A DNA stretch of 64,000 bases from Enterococcus pallens ATCC BAA-351 (GCF_000407485.1 NZ_ASWD01000003.1:620001-684000), one strand, 5' to 3'. Positions 53,384 through 62,266 are shown, numbered from the stretch's first letter. The notes: a model not told the origin generated them from the letters alone. Numbers and translations: made by a program.

Positions 53384-53399
53384 GTGAATATTCATTCAC
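53384..53399. promoter_or_regulatory. ARG-box-like palindrome ahead of the amino-acid operon
   Basis: GTGAAT-ATTC-ATTCAC is a perfect inverted repeat and fits the ArgR/AhrC half-site pattern TGAAT-N4-ATTCA, with three of the four central bases A/T. It lies 17-32 bases before the start codon of the binding-protein/permease fusion, between its -10 and ribosome site, a position suited to repression. Confidence 0.55.
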
Positions 53400-53428
53400 C
53401 ATTATCCTCACATTTTTTGGTTATTCCT

Positions 53429-53434
53429 ATTATA
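53429..53434 (-). promoter_or_regulatory. -10 element of the amino-acid operon
   Basis: TATAAT on the minus strand (53434-53429). No acceptable -35 is present at 16-18 bases, which suggests dependence on an activator such as the divergent PucR-type protein. Confidence 0.5.
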
Positions 53435-53438
53435 CTCG

Positions 53439-53526
53439 TTAGTGCTGTTCACTTTTTTGTAAATAATACAAATATGTTTCTATATTTTGGTGATTAGCAC
53501 AAAAACAGCTATTTTAGTGCTATAAT
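53439..53526. promoter_or_regulatory. Repeated TTAGTGCT elements and extended -10 in the PucR divergent region
   Basis: TTAGTGCT occurs at 53439-53446 and 53514-53521, and an inverted TAGCAC at 53495-53500 pairs with GTGCTA at 53517-53522. The last copy overlaps TGC-TATAAT (53518-53526), the likely -10 of the PucR-type gene, so these are candidate binding sites for that regulator. Confidence 0.45.
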
Positions 53527-53574
53527 CATTCCTATTAGAATGCATATTTATTAGATGGCAGTGGGAGGACAGAC

Positions 53575-54750
53575 ATGAGTATTGCGCTTCGCGAGGTATT
53601 ATCCTTTGATTACTTTCATTTCTTGACCTTGGCAGCAGGAAAAAGCGGCTTAGAAAATGAAATCACGACTGTAGGCATTTTGGAATACGAATATGATGAG
53701 GGCTTGCATCCTAAAAGAAAGTTTGATGTAAATAGCTTGGTTATCACCAGTTTGTACTTTGCTAAAAACAATCCTGATTTGCTGGTGGACACGATTCGTC
53801 TGCTATATCGAGATGGGGTCAGCGGCTTAATTGTTAAGAAAATTTTCTTTCAAGAATTACCAGCTGAGGTCCTAGCTTACGCGGATGAAATCAATTTCCC
53901 AATCTTCACCTATGAGCAATCTGCCACACCTCATTTTGAGGATATTTTGTTTCAGCTAAAGCAGGTCATTTCCTTTGATGGGCAACAGAAGATTTTGGAA
54001 GGCTTGGTTGAGGAGCTGCTGGCTGGCGATCCGATTCCTGAAGCACGGATTCAGACCTTGTTGTTTCAGCAAGAATCCTTGAAAAAATATACCTTATTTT
54101 ATCTACTGCCGGATCGTTTGAATGCACCGATTGTTCATTGGCTGTCTTTGATCAATAATTATCAGCACAGCAGCTTTTTCATTCGAGGTATCAGCTATCA
54201 GCAAGGCTTCTTTGTCCTTTTAGGCTTGAAGAAACACCTGCTTAAAGAAGATCATTTCCCGCTAATTGCTGATCTTTTTCAACAAATCGGACTTTCAGCA
54301 AGCGACTTTATCGTCGGCAAAAGCTTAGACTATCGCCAAACAGCAGATTTGAAGAATGCTTTTTCTGAAGCCTTGGTGAGTGCTCAATTCAGCAGGAAAT
54401 CACAAAGCAGAGTTAACAGCTATGAGGAGCTGGGCGTTTATCAGCTGTTGATCCCTTTTTATCAGGAAGATACCTTCCGCCATTATAGTCAGCAGCTTTT
54501 AACTAAGATCATTAGTAACGATCCCTCCAAACAGCAGAAGCTGTTGGAAACCGCCCGGGCTTTTGTTCATTGCGAAGGCAATTTATCTATGATGGCTGAC
54601 ACATTAGACATTCACGAAAATTCCGTGCGTTATCGACTGCATAAGCTAAAAGAGCTGTTAAGTAATGGGACACAGAGCTTATCAGATTTTGCCCTCTATG
54701 AACAGCTTTCACTGGCAGTGAAAACGGCTGACCTGCTAGCGGAAGAATGA
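53575..54750 (+). CDS. PucR-family transcriptional regulator
   Basis: 391 residues. The N-terminal PucR ligand domain (residues 5-125; VLSFDYFHFLTLAAGKSGLENEI, GVSGLIVKKIFFQELPAEVL) is followed by a GGDEF-like middle region (230-310) and a C-terminal HTH_30 (ARAFVHCEGNLSMMADTLDI, HENSVRYRLHKLKEL). PucR proteins respond to metabolites of adjacent catabolic operons. It is divergent from the amino-acid uptake operon and is its probable activator. GGGAGGA precedes the ATG. Confidence 0.9.
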   Translation: MSIALREVLSFDYFHFLTLAAGKSGLENEITTVGILEYEYDEGLHPKRKFDVNSLVITSLYFAKNNPDLLVDTIRLLYRDGVSGLIVKKIFFQELPAEVLAYADEINFPIFTYEQSATPHFEDILFQLKQVISFDGQQKILEGLVEELLAGDPIPEARIQTLLFQQESLKKYTLFYLLPDRLNAPIVHWLSLINNYQHSSFFIRGISYQQGFFVLLGLKKHLLKEDHFPLIADLFQQIGLSASDFIVGKSLDYRQTADLKNAFSEALVSAQFSRKSQSRVNSYEELGVYQLLIPFYQEDTFRHYSQQLLTKIISNDPSKQQKLLETARAFVHCEGNLSMMADTLDIHENSVRYRLHKLKELLSNGTQSLSDFALYEQLSLAVKTADLLAEE

Positions 54751-54756
54751 CTCGAA

Positions 54757-54799
54757 AAAAGGTGCGTCCAATCCGGTAAACAGATTGAACGCACCTTTT
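54757..54799. terminator. Bidirectional terminator between the pucR-like and prs genes
   Basis: AAAAGGTGCGTCCAATC (54757-54773) pairs with GATTGAACGCACCTTTT (54783-54799). A- and T-runs on both sides allow use by both converging genes. Confidence 0.9.
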
Positions 54800-54808
54800 A
54801 TTGATTGT

Positions 54809-55783
54809 CTATTTAAAATCTTTCTTTTCAACCGTGAATAGCGGACTGACCGATTGGTTGTTGTGAATTCGTTTTACAGCTTCGCCCATTAAATCAGCAC
54901 AGCTAATGATTTTTAACTGTTTCGGATGACGCTCAGCTGGCGTAAACACCGAATCAGTAATACAAATTTCTTTAATATCGGCTTGGTCTAAGCATTCCTT
55001 AGCCGGCGGTGACAACAAACCATGAGAAGCACAGGCAACAACTTCTTTCGCCCCAGCCTTTTTTAAGGTAGCAGCGGCTTTTTGGAAAACTTCACCGGTA
55101 TTTAAAATATCATCTACCATGATACATACTTTTCCAGCAACATCACCAATCACGTACCCACTGTCGGCCTTACCTTCTTCTGCTTCATCCACAATCGCAA
55201 TCGTTGTGTCTAAATATTCCGATAAGCTGCGCGCTCTTTGTACGCCGCTATTTTTCGGTGATACCACCACATAATCGTCGCCTATCATGTTTTTCTCACG
55301 ATAATAGTGAGCGAAAAGCGGCATGGTAAACAAATTATCTACAGGGATATCGAAAAATCCTTGGACTTGAACAGTGTGCAAATCTAATGTCAGTACCCGA
55401 GTTGCCCCTGCATCTGATAAAAGGTTGGCAATTAGTTTCGCTGTGATTGGCTCATGAGGCTTGGCTGTCCGGTCTTGTCTAGCATACCCGTAATAAGGTA
55501 ATACAACGTTAACCGTCTTAGCACTTGCTCGTTTCATGGCGTCAATCATAATCAGCAATTCCATGTAGTAGTCGTTTACCGGCTCGTTCGTGGCTTGAAC
55601 TAAATACGTATCATAGCCTCGCACGGTTTCTTCTACGTTGATGGCAATTTCTCCGTCGCTAAATTGTTTCACTGTACACTTACCTAATGTTGTTCCACAA
55701 ACAGCTGCAATCTTTTCGGCCAATGGCTGATTGCCATTTAAACTAAAAATCTTGAATTTCTTTTCGCTATTTTGTTCTGTCAT
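54809..55783 (-). CDS. prs2: Ribose-phosphate pyrophosphokinase paralogue with altered active-site motifs
   Basis: 324-residue member of the PRPP synthetase family. It keeps SDGEIAINVEETVRG, PYYGYARQDRTAKPHEPITAKL and the LDLH-x-x-Q-x-QGFFDIPVD segment with the catalytic histidine. However, the PRPP loop reads VDDILNTGEV instead of VDDxIDTAGT, SPDHGGVTRAR is replaced by SPKNSGVQRAR, and the KRR flexible loop is replaced by an acidic DEAEEGKADSGY segment. Such divergent second copies are known in enterococci and relatives. It may be a poor catalyst, a different-specificity enzyme or a regulatory partner of the main Prs. The ATG at 55783 follows GGAGGG. Confidence 0.85.
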   Translation of the reverse strand: MTEQNSEKKFKIFSLNGNQPLAEKIAAVCGTTLGKCTVKQFSDGEIAINVEETVRGYDTYLVQATNEPVNDYYMELLIMIDAMKRASAKTVNVVLPYYGYARQDRTAKPHEPITAKLIANLLSDAGATRVLTLDLHTVQVQGFFDIPVDNLFTMPLFAHYYREKNMIGDDYVVVSPKNSGVQRARSLSEYLDTTIAIVDEAEEGKADSGYVIGDVAGKVCIMVDDILNTGEVFQKAAATLKKAGAKEVVACASHGLLSPPAKECLDQADIKEICITDSVFTPAERHPKQLKIISCADLMGEAVKRIHNNQSVSPLFTVEKKDFK

Positions 55784-55851
55784 GGTGTCCCTCCAAGCAT
55801 TTTCTACCAATAGTTTAACACAACTTCACCCTTTTTTTGTGAATTTTATTC

Positions 55852-56397
55852 TTATGGAAAGGAGATTGTGCCATTTGCCCAGCTTGCTGGGATGATTTTA
55901 TTGTAATTTCCCCAATTGTCGTGCACCTTGTAAAGTCGTTTCCCTTCACTATCCTCGTAAAAGCCATAAGCTACTACCCAATGATTCCCATAGGTACTGC
56001 CTAACAAACGCAAAACACCTATCATCACTGGCTTGCCTGCCAGAATCCGTTTGGTTGTTCGATGCCAAGCCCCTGTAGTCGTAAAGCGTGCACGCCGCTG
56101 AACCTTTTGCTGCTTCAAAAAGCGATTCAATCCAAAGCTGATTTGCGCCGGAATAGTAGGCAGATCGATTGGCTGCAGGATTGGCTGCATTGCCGCAATT
56201 AGGTTTTGATTATCTTTAGACCCCTTTTGCCTAAGGTTGACTGGAAGCATTTTTTCATCTACATAATCTTGATAATAGGCTAATAGAACACTGCTGGCAT
56301 ACGTTCCGCATAAAAAACCGCTAGGGGTGCGCCATGTGCGGTAAGCTTTGAAGCGTTCCTCCGGCAATTCGATCCACGTATTTAAAGGATAGGTCAT
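55852..56397 (-). CDS. C39-like papain-fold cysteine peptidase domain protein
   Basis: 181 residues. The catalytic cysteine is in TPSGFLCGTYASSVLLAYY (Cys30), the histidine in YGNHWVVAYGFY, and an Asp/Asn pair in VHDNWGN, the order of the Peptidase_C39_2 family. It has no signal peptide or membrane segment, so it is probably cytoplasmic or exported without a cleavable signal, unlike C39 proteases fused to bacteriocin exporters. It has no obvious partner; it lies upstream of the prs paralogue and is divergent from an M13 peptidase. Confidence 0.72.
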   Translation of the reverse strand: MTYPLNTWIELPEERFKAYRTWRTPSGFLCGTYASSVLLAYYQDYVDEKMLPVNLRQKGSKDNQNLIAAMQPILQPIDLPTIPAQISFGLNRFLKQQKVQRRARFTTTGAWHRTTKRILAGKPVMIGVLRLLGSTYGNHWVVAYGFYEDSEGKRLYKVHDNWGNYNKIIPASWANGTISFP

Positions 56398-56424
56398 CTT
56401 TTTTGCTCCTTGAGTTTATTTGTT

Positions 56425-56453
56425 TTGAGTATTTCTCTTGTCTATATCATAAT
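56425..56453 (+). promoter_or_regulatory. Promoter of the M13 peptidase gene
   Basis: TTGAGT (56425-56430), 17 bases, CATAAT (56448-56453), 28 bases before the ATG. Confidence 0.55.
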
Positions 56454-56481
56454 AGAAAGGAAGGAAAGGGGCACGTATTAA

Positions 56482-58389
56482 ATGGAAAAATTGATGATAA
56501 AACAAGATTTGTACGAAGCCGTGAATGGCGAATGGCTGAAAACGGCAGAAATACCCGCGGATAAACCTGCAACTGGCGGATTTCAGGATTTAGTGGATGA
56601 GATTGATGATTTGTTAATCGCTGATACTAATCAGCTGGTGGAAGCACCGGAGGAAATTCCAAACGATTTGATGAAGGAATATATCGCCTATTATCGATTG
56701 GCTAGCGATTTTGAAAAGCGGGATACGGATGGCATGGAGCCGATTCGACCAATTCTAGAACGAATTGAAAAACTGAATTCCTTTGACGACTTAAATGGAC
56801 AGTTAAAGGACTGGGTATTATCTGGGCTGCCATTGCCTTTCAGCTTAGATGTGGATGCGGATATGAAGAACACCACAATCAATGCGCTGTTTGCCGGACC
56901 AGCTGGCCTGATTTTGCCAGACAAAACCTATTATGCTGAGGATCATCCGCAAGCTGAACAGCTTTTAGCGATCTTCAAGGATATGACGCTGCAGCTGTTT
57001 ACCTTAGCTGGCTACGACAATGCTGAGGCTGAACGAATCACAGATGAAGCATTAGCTTTTGACCGCTTAATGGCACCTCACGTGAAAAGTGCCGAAGAAA
57101 ATGCTGATTACAGTAAAATGTACAATCCACAAACAGCGGAAGAATTTGCATCCCACAGCAGCCATATTAAGCTAGCTGACCTCATGCAGCAATTGATCGG
57201 TCAACTGCCAGAGAAAATTATTGTCACTGAACCGAATTACTTCCAGCAATTAGACAGCTTCCTTAATCCAGACAATTTTTCATTGGTAAAAAGCTGGATG
57301 CTGGTACTCAGCCTAAATTCGCTCACCGGCTATCTAAGTGAAGAAGCCCGACAAATTGGCGGTATTTACAACCGCGCTTTATCGGGTGCAGCCGAAGCTC
57401 GACCACAGAAAAAAGCCGCATTTTATTTAGCTTCCGGTCGTTTTGACCAAGTAGTGGGCGATTATTACGGGAAAAAATATTTTGGCGAACAAGCCAAGAG
57501 TGACGTCAAACAAATGGTGGAAACCATGATTCAAGTCTATCAAGATCGTTTGGCAAACAATACCTGGTTAGGTGAAGCTACCCGCGAAAAAGCGATTTTG
57601 AAGCTAAGTACATTAGGCATTCACGTGGGTTATCCTGATGAGATTCCAGCTTTGTACCATCAATTCAAGGTAACACCTGCTGAACAAGGCGGAACATTAT
57701 TAACTAATGCACTGCATTTCAGTCGTTTAGGCCGTGAAGACCAGTTCAGTAAATGGAATCAGCCTGTAAACCGTGACGAATGGGAAATGAGTGCGGATAC
57801 GGTCAACGCTTATTATCACCCTTTCCGCAATATCATTGTCTTTCCGGCAGCGATTTTGCAGGCACCATTTTACAGTCTGAAGCAATCAAAGAGTGCAAAT
57901 TACGGCGGGATCGGCGCAGTTATCGCCCATGAGATTTCCCATGCCTTTGACAACAACGGCTCTCTCTTTGATGAACTGGGGAATCTGAACAACTGGTGGA
58001 CCGAGAAAGATCGTGAACATTTCCAAGCCTTAGCCGATGCCATGATTGCGGAATTTGATGGTTTAGAGATTGCTGGCGGCAGCGTCAATGGTAAACTGAC
58101 GGTTTCAGAAAACATTGCCGATGCTGGTGGTTTAAGCTGTGCCTTAGAAGCAGCCAAACGCGAAGAGGACGTAGACCTGGAGGCCTTCTTTATTAACTGG
58201 GCTACCATTTGGCGTATGAAAGCACGCCCAGAGTATTCACAGCTATTATTGGCTGTCGATGTTCATGCACCAAATAAACTAAGAGCCAACGTTCAGGTGA
58301 AAAATATTGAAGATTTCTATCAAACCTTTGATGTAACTTCAGAGGATGAGATGTACCTGGCTCCTGAAAAACGGGTAAGTATTTGGTAA
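56482..58389 (+). CDS. pepO: M13-family metallopeptidase (PepO-type oligopeptidase)
   Basis: 635-residue zinc endopeptidase. The zinc site is VIAHEISHAFDNNG near residue 480 and the third ligand is in ENIADAGGL near 540; NAYYHPFRNIIVFPAAILQ is the family's substrate-binding motif. It has no signal peptide, so it is cytoplasmic like lactococcal PepO, degrading peptides of about 5-30 residues taken up from the medium. Some members in streptococci reach the surface. The ATG follows AAAGGGG at a rather wide spacing; an ATG 12 bases on is an alternative. Confidence 0.95.
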   Translation: MEKLMIKQDLYEAVNGEWLKTAEIPADKPATGGFQDLVDEIDDLLIADTNQLVEAPEEIPNDLMKEYIAYYRLASDFEKRDTDGMEPIRPILERIEKLNSFDDLNGQLKDWVLSGLPLPFSLDVDADMKNTTINALFAGPAGLILPDKTYYAEDHPQAEQLLAIFKDMTLQLFTLAGYDNAEAERITDEALAFDRLMAPHVKSAEENADYSKMYNPQTAEEFASHSSHIKLADLMQQLIGQLPEKIIVTEPNYFQQLDSFLNPDNFSLVKSWMLVLSLNSLTGYLSEEARQIGGIYNRALSGAAEARPQKKAAFYLASGRFDQVVGDYYGKKYFGEQAKSDVKQMVETMIQVYQDRLANNTWLGEATREKAILKLSTLGIHVGYPDEIPALYHQFKVTPAEQGGTLLTNALHFSRLGREDQFSKWNQPVNRDEWEMSADTVNAYYHPFRNIIVFPAAILQAPFYSLKQSKSANYGGIGAVIAHEISHAFDNNGSLFDELGNLNNWWTEKDREHFQALADAMIAEFDGLEIAGGSVNGKLTVSENIADAGGLSCALEAAKREEDVDLEAFFINWATIWRMKARPEYSQLLLAVDVHAPNKLRANVQVKNIEDFYQTFDVTSEDEMYLAPEKRVSIW

Positions 58390-58453
58390 AAAGAACTACC
58401 TTAATATAGAATAACTAAGTATTTCTTCTTATTTGGCTCAATTGAAAGAAAAC

Positions 58454-58495
58454 AAAAACCCAGCTAAGCTGAGCATTGCTCCTCTTAGCTGGGTT
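58454..58495 (-). terminator. Terminator of the SDR gene
   Basis: On the minus strand AACCCAGCTAAG ... CTTAGCTGGGTT followed by TTTG (arms 58484-58495 and 58457-58468). It is a 12-bp perfect stem just after the SDR stop. Confidence 0.9.
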
Positions 58496-58503
58496 CATTT
58501 TAA

Positions 58504-59340
58504 TTAGTTTTTAGGTTTCTTTGAATCGATGGCATATTGACGACGTCCGCCTGGTTTTGGTACCAAGTCGCCGATCATGTTGCCAAATCCGCCTTCAACA
58601 CGTAGTTCGTGACCGTTGGTGTAGTCAGAACGTTTGCTTGCCAAGTAAAGAACTGCATTTGCAATATCTTGTACTTCACCGATACGACGGTTAGCAGTCA
58701 TTCTTCTGCGTCCTTCTTCTACTTCTTCATCTTCGTAGAATTTAGTTGATAATGGTGTTTTAACGAAGCATGGTAATACACAGTTGCTGCGTACGCCATA
58801 TTGTCCCCACTCACCTGCGATCATTTTAGACAGCATGTTTACGCCAGCTTTACTTGGGCTGTAAGCACCAGAGTAAGTTTCAGGAGCGATTGAAGCAATA
58901 GTTGAAATATGAACCATACGACCTGATTGCTGCTCGATCATCACACGGCCGATGCGTTGTGAAACTAAGAAGTAACCAGTTAAGTTTACATCGATCGTAC
59001 GTTTCCATTCGTCTAATGCTAAATCTTCTAAAGGACTGAATGTTAAGATAGCTGCTGTTTGAACTAACACATCAATACGGCCAAAGTCCGCTTTCACTGC
59101 TTTTGCTAAAGCATCTACTTGTTCTTCAACAGTTGAGTTGCACGCGTAACCTTTTGCTTCAACGCCGTAAGTATTGTTTAATTCTTTAGCATAGCTTTGT
59201 GTTGCTTCTTCATTCAAATCTACCAAAGCCAATTTAGCGCCTTGTTCAGCAAAATCATTTGCAATTTTGCGTCCCATTCCGCCTAGTGCTCCAGTAATTA
59301 CGACAACGTCGCCAGCTAAATCTAACCAAGTTTTTTCCAT
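58504..59340 (-). CDS. Short-chain dehydrogenase/reductase
   Basis: 278 residues with the classical SDR plan: cofactor motif VVVITGALGGMGRKIA (TGxxxGxG; the first residues vary), acidic LVDLNEE (prefers NAD over NADP), the Asn motif, active-site Ser in HISTIAS and Tyr-x3-Lys in AYSPSKAG. The C-terminus is extended by about 25 residues (MIGDLVPKPGGRRQYAIDSKKPKN), which is unusual for simple SDRs. It follows an HEXXH protein and a hydantoinase-like gene on the same strand, so it may act on a product of that pathway; the gap of 106 bases may hold its own promoter. Confidence 0.9.
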   Translation of the reverse strand: MEKTWLDLAGDVVVITGALGGMGRKIANDFAEQGAKLALVDLNEEATQSYAKELNNTYGVEAKGYACNSTVEEQVDALAKAVKADFGRIDVLVQTAAILTFSPLEDLALDEWKRTIDVNLTGYFLVSQRIGRVMIEQQSGRMVHISTIASIAPETYSGAYSPSKAGVNMLSKMIAGEWGQYGVRSNCVLPCFVKTPLSTKFYEDEEVEEGRRRMTANRRIGEVQDIANAVLYLASKRSDYTNGHELRVEGGFGNMIGDLVPKPGGRRQYAIDSKKPKN

Positions 59341-59446
59341 TGTTTGATTTCCCCTTTTGTTGTTATTCTCTATTATCTACTATACGTTACTTTAACCATT
59401 TATACTAATTGCTTTTTTTAATTAATTCATAGCCTTAAGTGATGAA

Positions 59447-60100
59447 TCACTTTCCCTGCTTCAACAGCTGTTCAATGAAGCCTTCACTGAATTCTCCGTC
59501 AAAGTTGTACAGCAGCACTGGATTGAACAAAAGTGGTGAAAAACTTAAACCGAAGAACGCCTTGGCAAAGGCCGTGGCTGCAATTTCACTTAACGCATGG
59601 ATTCTGGCTGTTTTTGAAAACGGACCAATTTTGTACTGGACATGTTTTTCCGTGGTGTACAGCTGATCCCGATTCTCTAAGTAATGAAACAATTCATGGG
59701 CCGTCAAAACATCCGAAATTGAAGCTCGTTCTATTAAAAATTGCAGTCCTGTCTGCTGGTCAATCAGCTGTTGACCTGAATCGATCAAGGTTCGGTTTAA
59801 GGTAATACGATCCGGCAAACGAATCTCTGCTAAAGTGTAGGAAACCTTAGTTTTACTGGAAGTCTCCTCAACATAGGTTACACCTATTCCTGACTCCACC
59901 AGAAAATCAGCCAAAGCTTGTCCCTGCAGCTGCTGAGCGGCTGCTTCACCACTTGCCATTGCTTTTGTAATTAAAGAATTCCGTTGTTCTTCGGGAATTT
60001 TACGATAGAGATTATCCTGAGCCAGCAAATAGTGGGCAAATAACTCCTCCTTCTGCTGGCTTAGCTGGATCATCTGGCTAACAAATCTTTCAGTATTCAC
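59447..60100 (-). CDS. Unassigned protein with an HEXXH zinc-peptidase-like motif
   Basis: 217 residues, no recognised family. A central TAHELFHYLENRD (HEXXH) is followed about 35 residues later by ALSEIAATAFAKAFF, where a glutamate could be the third zinc ligand, as in gluzincins. It has no signal peptide. The first in-frame start is a TTG at 60127, but AAGGAG lies seven bases before a GTG at 60100, which is preferred. It sits between the hydantoinase-like gene and the SDR gene on the same strand, so it is likely co-transcribed and may mature or process a component of that pathway. This is inference only. Confidence 0.68.
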   Translation of the reverse strand: MNTERFVSQMIQLSQQKEELFAHYLLAQDNLYRKIPEEQRNSLITKAMASGEAAAQQLQGQALADFLVESGIGVTYVEETSSKTKVSYTLAEIRLPDRITLNRTLIDSGQQLIDQQTGLQFLIERASISDVLTAHELFHYLENRDQLYTTEKHVQYKIGPFSKTARIHALSEIAATAFAKAFFGLSFSPLLFNPVLLYNFDGEFSEGFIEQLLKQGK

Positions 60101-60142
60101 AGCTTTGCTCCTTAAAACAGCGTTCAAAAAGAAGGCTGGTAC

Positions 60143-62266
60143 TTATTTGAAGCGGTTGGCCGCAATGATAATAATCTCATCTGTACCAACGATTTCGCTC
60201 ATTTCAATATCAATCAACATTGTTAATTGGGCAAAATCTGTGCTGGAGAAATCCAGCAAACGTGGTCCAACACAGAAATAGAAATCGGGACGAATAATCA
60301 AATCACTCTGATAGTTAGCCATGTCTTCCCATAATTTAGTTACCTGTTCCAGATAACTTTGAATATTGGTCTTGATCACCTTCGCATGCTGGCGTTGTAC
60401 ACGAATGAAGCCTTTTTTATCAATTACCCGAATCGCGTCACCGGTCTTAGCCGAAGAGGTGCCAAAAATATGGAATTGTTCGGTTTTTTCTAACAATTCA
60501 ACTTCATTATCTGGAACCCGTAAATCTTGCACCGCAATATCTCGTGCTTCCTCTTCTGTAGCTGCCCCTTGCAATTCGGTTGCCTGGGCTGCAGTAGAAC
60601 CTGAAGCTCGTGCCGTGATTTTTTGGGTTTGCGGATCAATTTCAATATGAACCTCGACACTTTCTTCAGTTGCGCCACTTTCAATCGCCATATTAATAAC
60701 TTCTTGTTTGATTGACTGAATATCTGATTTGGTCGGACTAGGAACAATCCGTTCCACTACATCCTGAACAGCTGCCAGAGCTACACCAATAGAAGAAATT
60801 ACCTCAGCATTTTCAGGAATCTTATAAACCAGATCCATTCTTTCAGCTGCAAATTTAATCAATGAAGCAACGCCGCCGCCGACACCTACTAGCGTCATTT
60901 GGTTTTTCTCCAGCTGATATTTCTTCGCTAGTGATTGAATGACTGGCTCGATTTTCTCAATAGCTTTGCTTAAGATTTGACGAGCAACCTCTTCTACAGT
61001 TTGACCTAAATAATCTGCCAACGGCTGCATAGCTTTGCGCGCAGATTCGACATACCCATGTGAAAAATCCTCTTCAGTAACATAGCCTAAAACATTCGCT
61101 GCACAGGAATTAGTAATAGTTACTGCTTTTCCACTCGCTAAACGAATCGCTACATAATCTTCTGGATCCCCTGGTTTAGGTGCAAAAAGCTCCAGCTTAG
61201 GATCAACAATCTCATCTTCAGGAGTGTATACTGAGTATTCCAAGCCGGCAATGTGGGCACTTCGAGGACCGACATCTTTAACACCGCTTTTGCTTACTCG
61301 AATCATACTTCCTCCGGCTACTCCAAGTACGCGAACATCTAAAGAGTTTACGTAGGTTTTATGACCCGAAATTTCTGAGTAGTCAATAACTGGGCGACCA
61401 TTTTTAATTACACCTAAGTTGGTGGAGGTTCCTCCAACTTCGAAATAAATACCGTTCGATGTTCGTAAATACATCAAGGCACCCATTACGCTGGCCGCTG
61501 GACCAGAAAGCATTGTTAATACTGGACGTTTTTTCATTTCAACAACGTCCATCAGTCCACCGTCACCACGCATAATCATTAAGGGAACGTCTACACCTGA
61601 TGAACGAACACTTTGTTCAGTTGAATTAGCTGTTTCCAGCATCTTAGGTAAAATTGAAGCATTAATCGTTGCAGTACGCGTCCGACGAGACAAGCCGTAC
61701 AGCTTAGTCATTTCCGAGGCTAAAGTCACTTGAATGCCTTTCCCCTTAGCAACTTCAGCAATTTTTTCTTCCAAGCTTAAATTATCTACTCCAAAGGCAG
61801 CCGATGCGACTAAAACATCAATGCCCTCAGCTATAAGCTCATCAATTGTTTGGGAAATTGTTGCTTCATCAAAATCTTTTTGAGGAATAAAACGAGAGCG
61901 GACATAGATACTTCGGCCAGTTCCTAGATCAATATCCTTTAATTTGGTTTGCGGTCGGGCAAACCAGCCCTCCATCTTTCCGCGAGCGGTACTGATGATA
62001 CCAATTTTAGCTACGTCGCCTTCTAACAAGGCATTGGTAGCTTGAGTCGTACTGTGGGCAACAAATACGACTTCTTCAGCTGAAATATTAAACTCAGACA
62101 AACATTTTAAAAAGGAGTTCACTACCCCTTCAGCTACCCCTTGTTCACTGTCATGGGTTGTTTTAACTGAGGATTTTCCGATAATTTCTTGCGTATCATT
62201 GTTAATGGCCACCGCCTTTGTGTGAGTACCACCAACATCGATTCCTATTCGAACGCGTCGTTTCAT
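60143..62266 (-). CDS. Hydantoinase/oxoprolinase (HyuA-like) family protein
   Basis: 707 residues. The N-terminal ASKHA domain opens with RRVRIGIDVGGTHTKAVAIN and includes VFVAHSTTQATNALLEG; the central segment has MIMRGDGGLMDV, TMLSGPAASVMGAL and EVGGTSTNLGVI, the ATP-binding signature of HyuA and 5-oxoprolinase. The last 200 residues (520-707) are an extra domain not typical of the core. Family members open cyclic amides or carboxylate ketones in an ATP-dependent manner, usually with a HyuB-like partner. No HyuB is present in the window, so it may act alone or with an uncharacterised subunit. Confidence 0.85.
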   Translation of the reverse strand: MKRRVRIGIDVGGTHTKAVAINNDTQEIIGKSSVKTTHDSEQGVAEGVVNSFLKCLSEFNISAEEVVFVAHSTTQATNALLEGDVAKIGIISTARGKMEGWFARPQTKLKDIDLGTGRSIYVRSRFIPQKDFDEATISQTIDELIAEGIDVLVASAAFGVDNLSLEEKIAEVAKGKGIQVTLASEMTKLYGLSRRTRTATINASILPKMLETANSTEQSVRSSGVDVPLMIMRGDGGLMDVVEMKKRPVLTMLSGPAASVMGALMYLRTSNGIYFEVGGTSTNLGVIKNGRPVIDYSEISGHKTYVNSLDVRVLGVAGGSMIRVSKSGVKDVGPRSAHIAGLEYSVYTPEDEIVDPKLELFAPKPGDPEDYVAIRLASGKAVTITNSCAANVLGYVTEEDFSHGYVESARKAMQPLADYLGQTVEEVARQILSKAIEKIEPVIQSLAKKYQLEKNQMTLVGVGGGVASLIKFAAERMDLVYKIPENAEVISSIGVALAAVQDVVERIVPSPTKSDIQSIKQEVINMAIESGATEESVEVHIEIDPQTQKITARASGSTAAQATELQGAATEEEARDIAVQDLRVPDNEVELLEKTEQFHIFGTSSAKTGDAIRVIDKKGFIRVQRQHAKVIKTNIQSYLEQVTKLWEDMANYQSDLIIRPDFYFCVGPRLLDFSSTDFAQLTMLIDIEMSEIVGTDEIIIIAANRFK

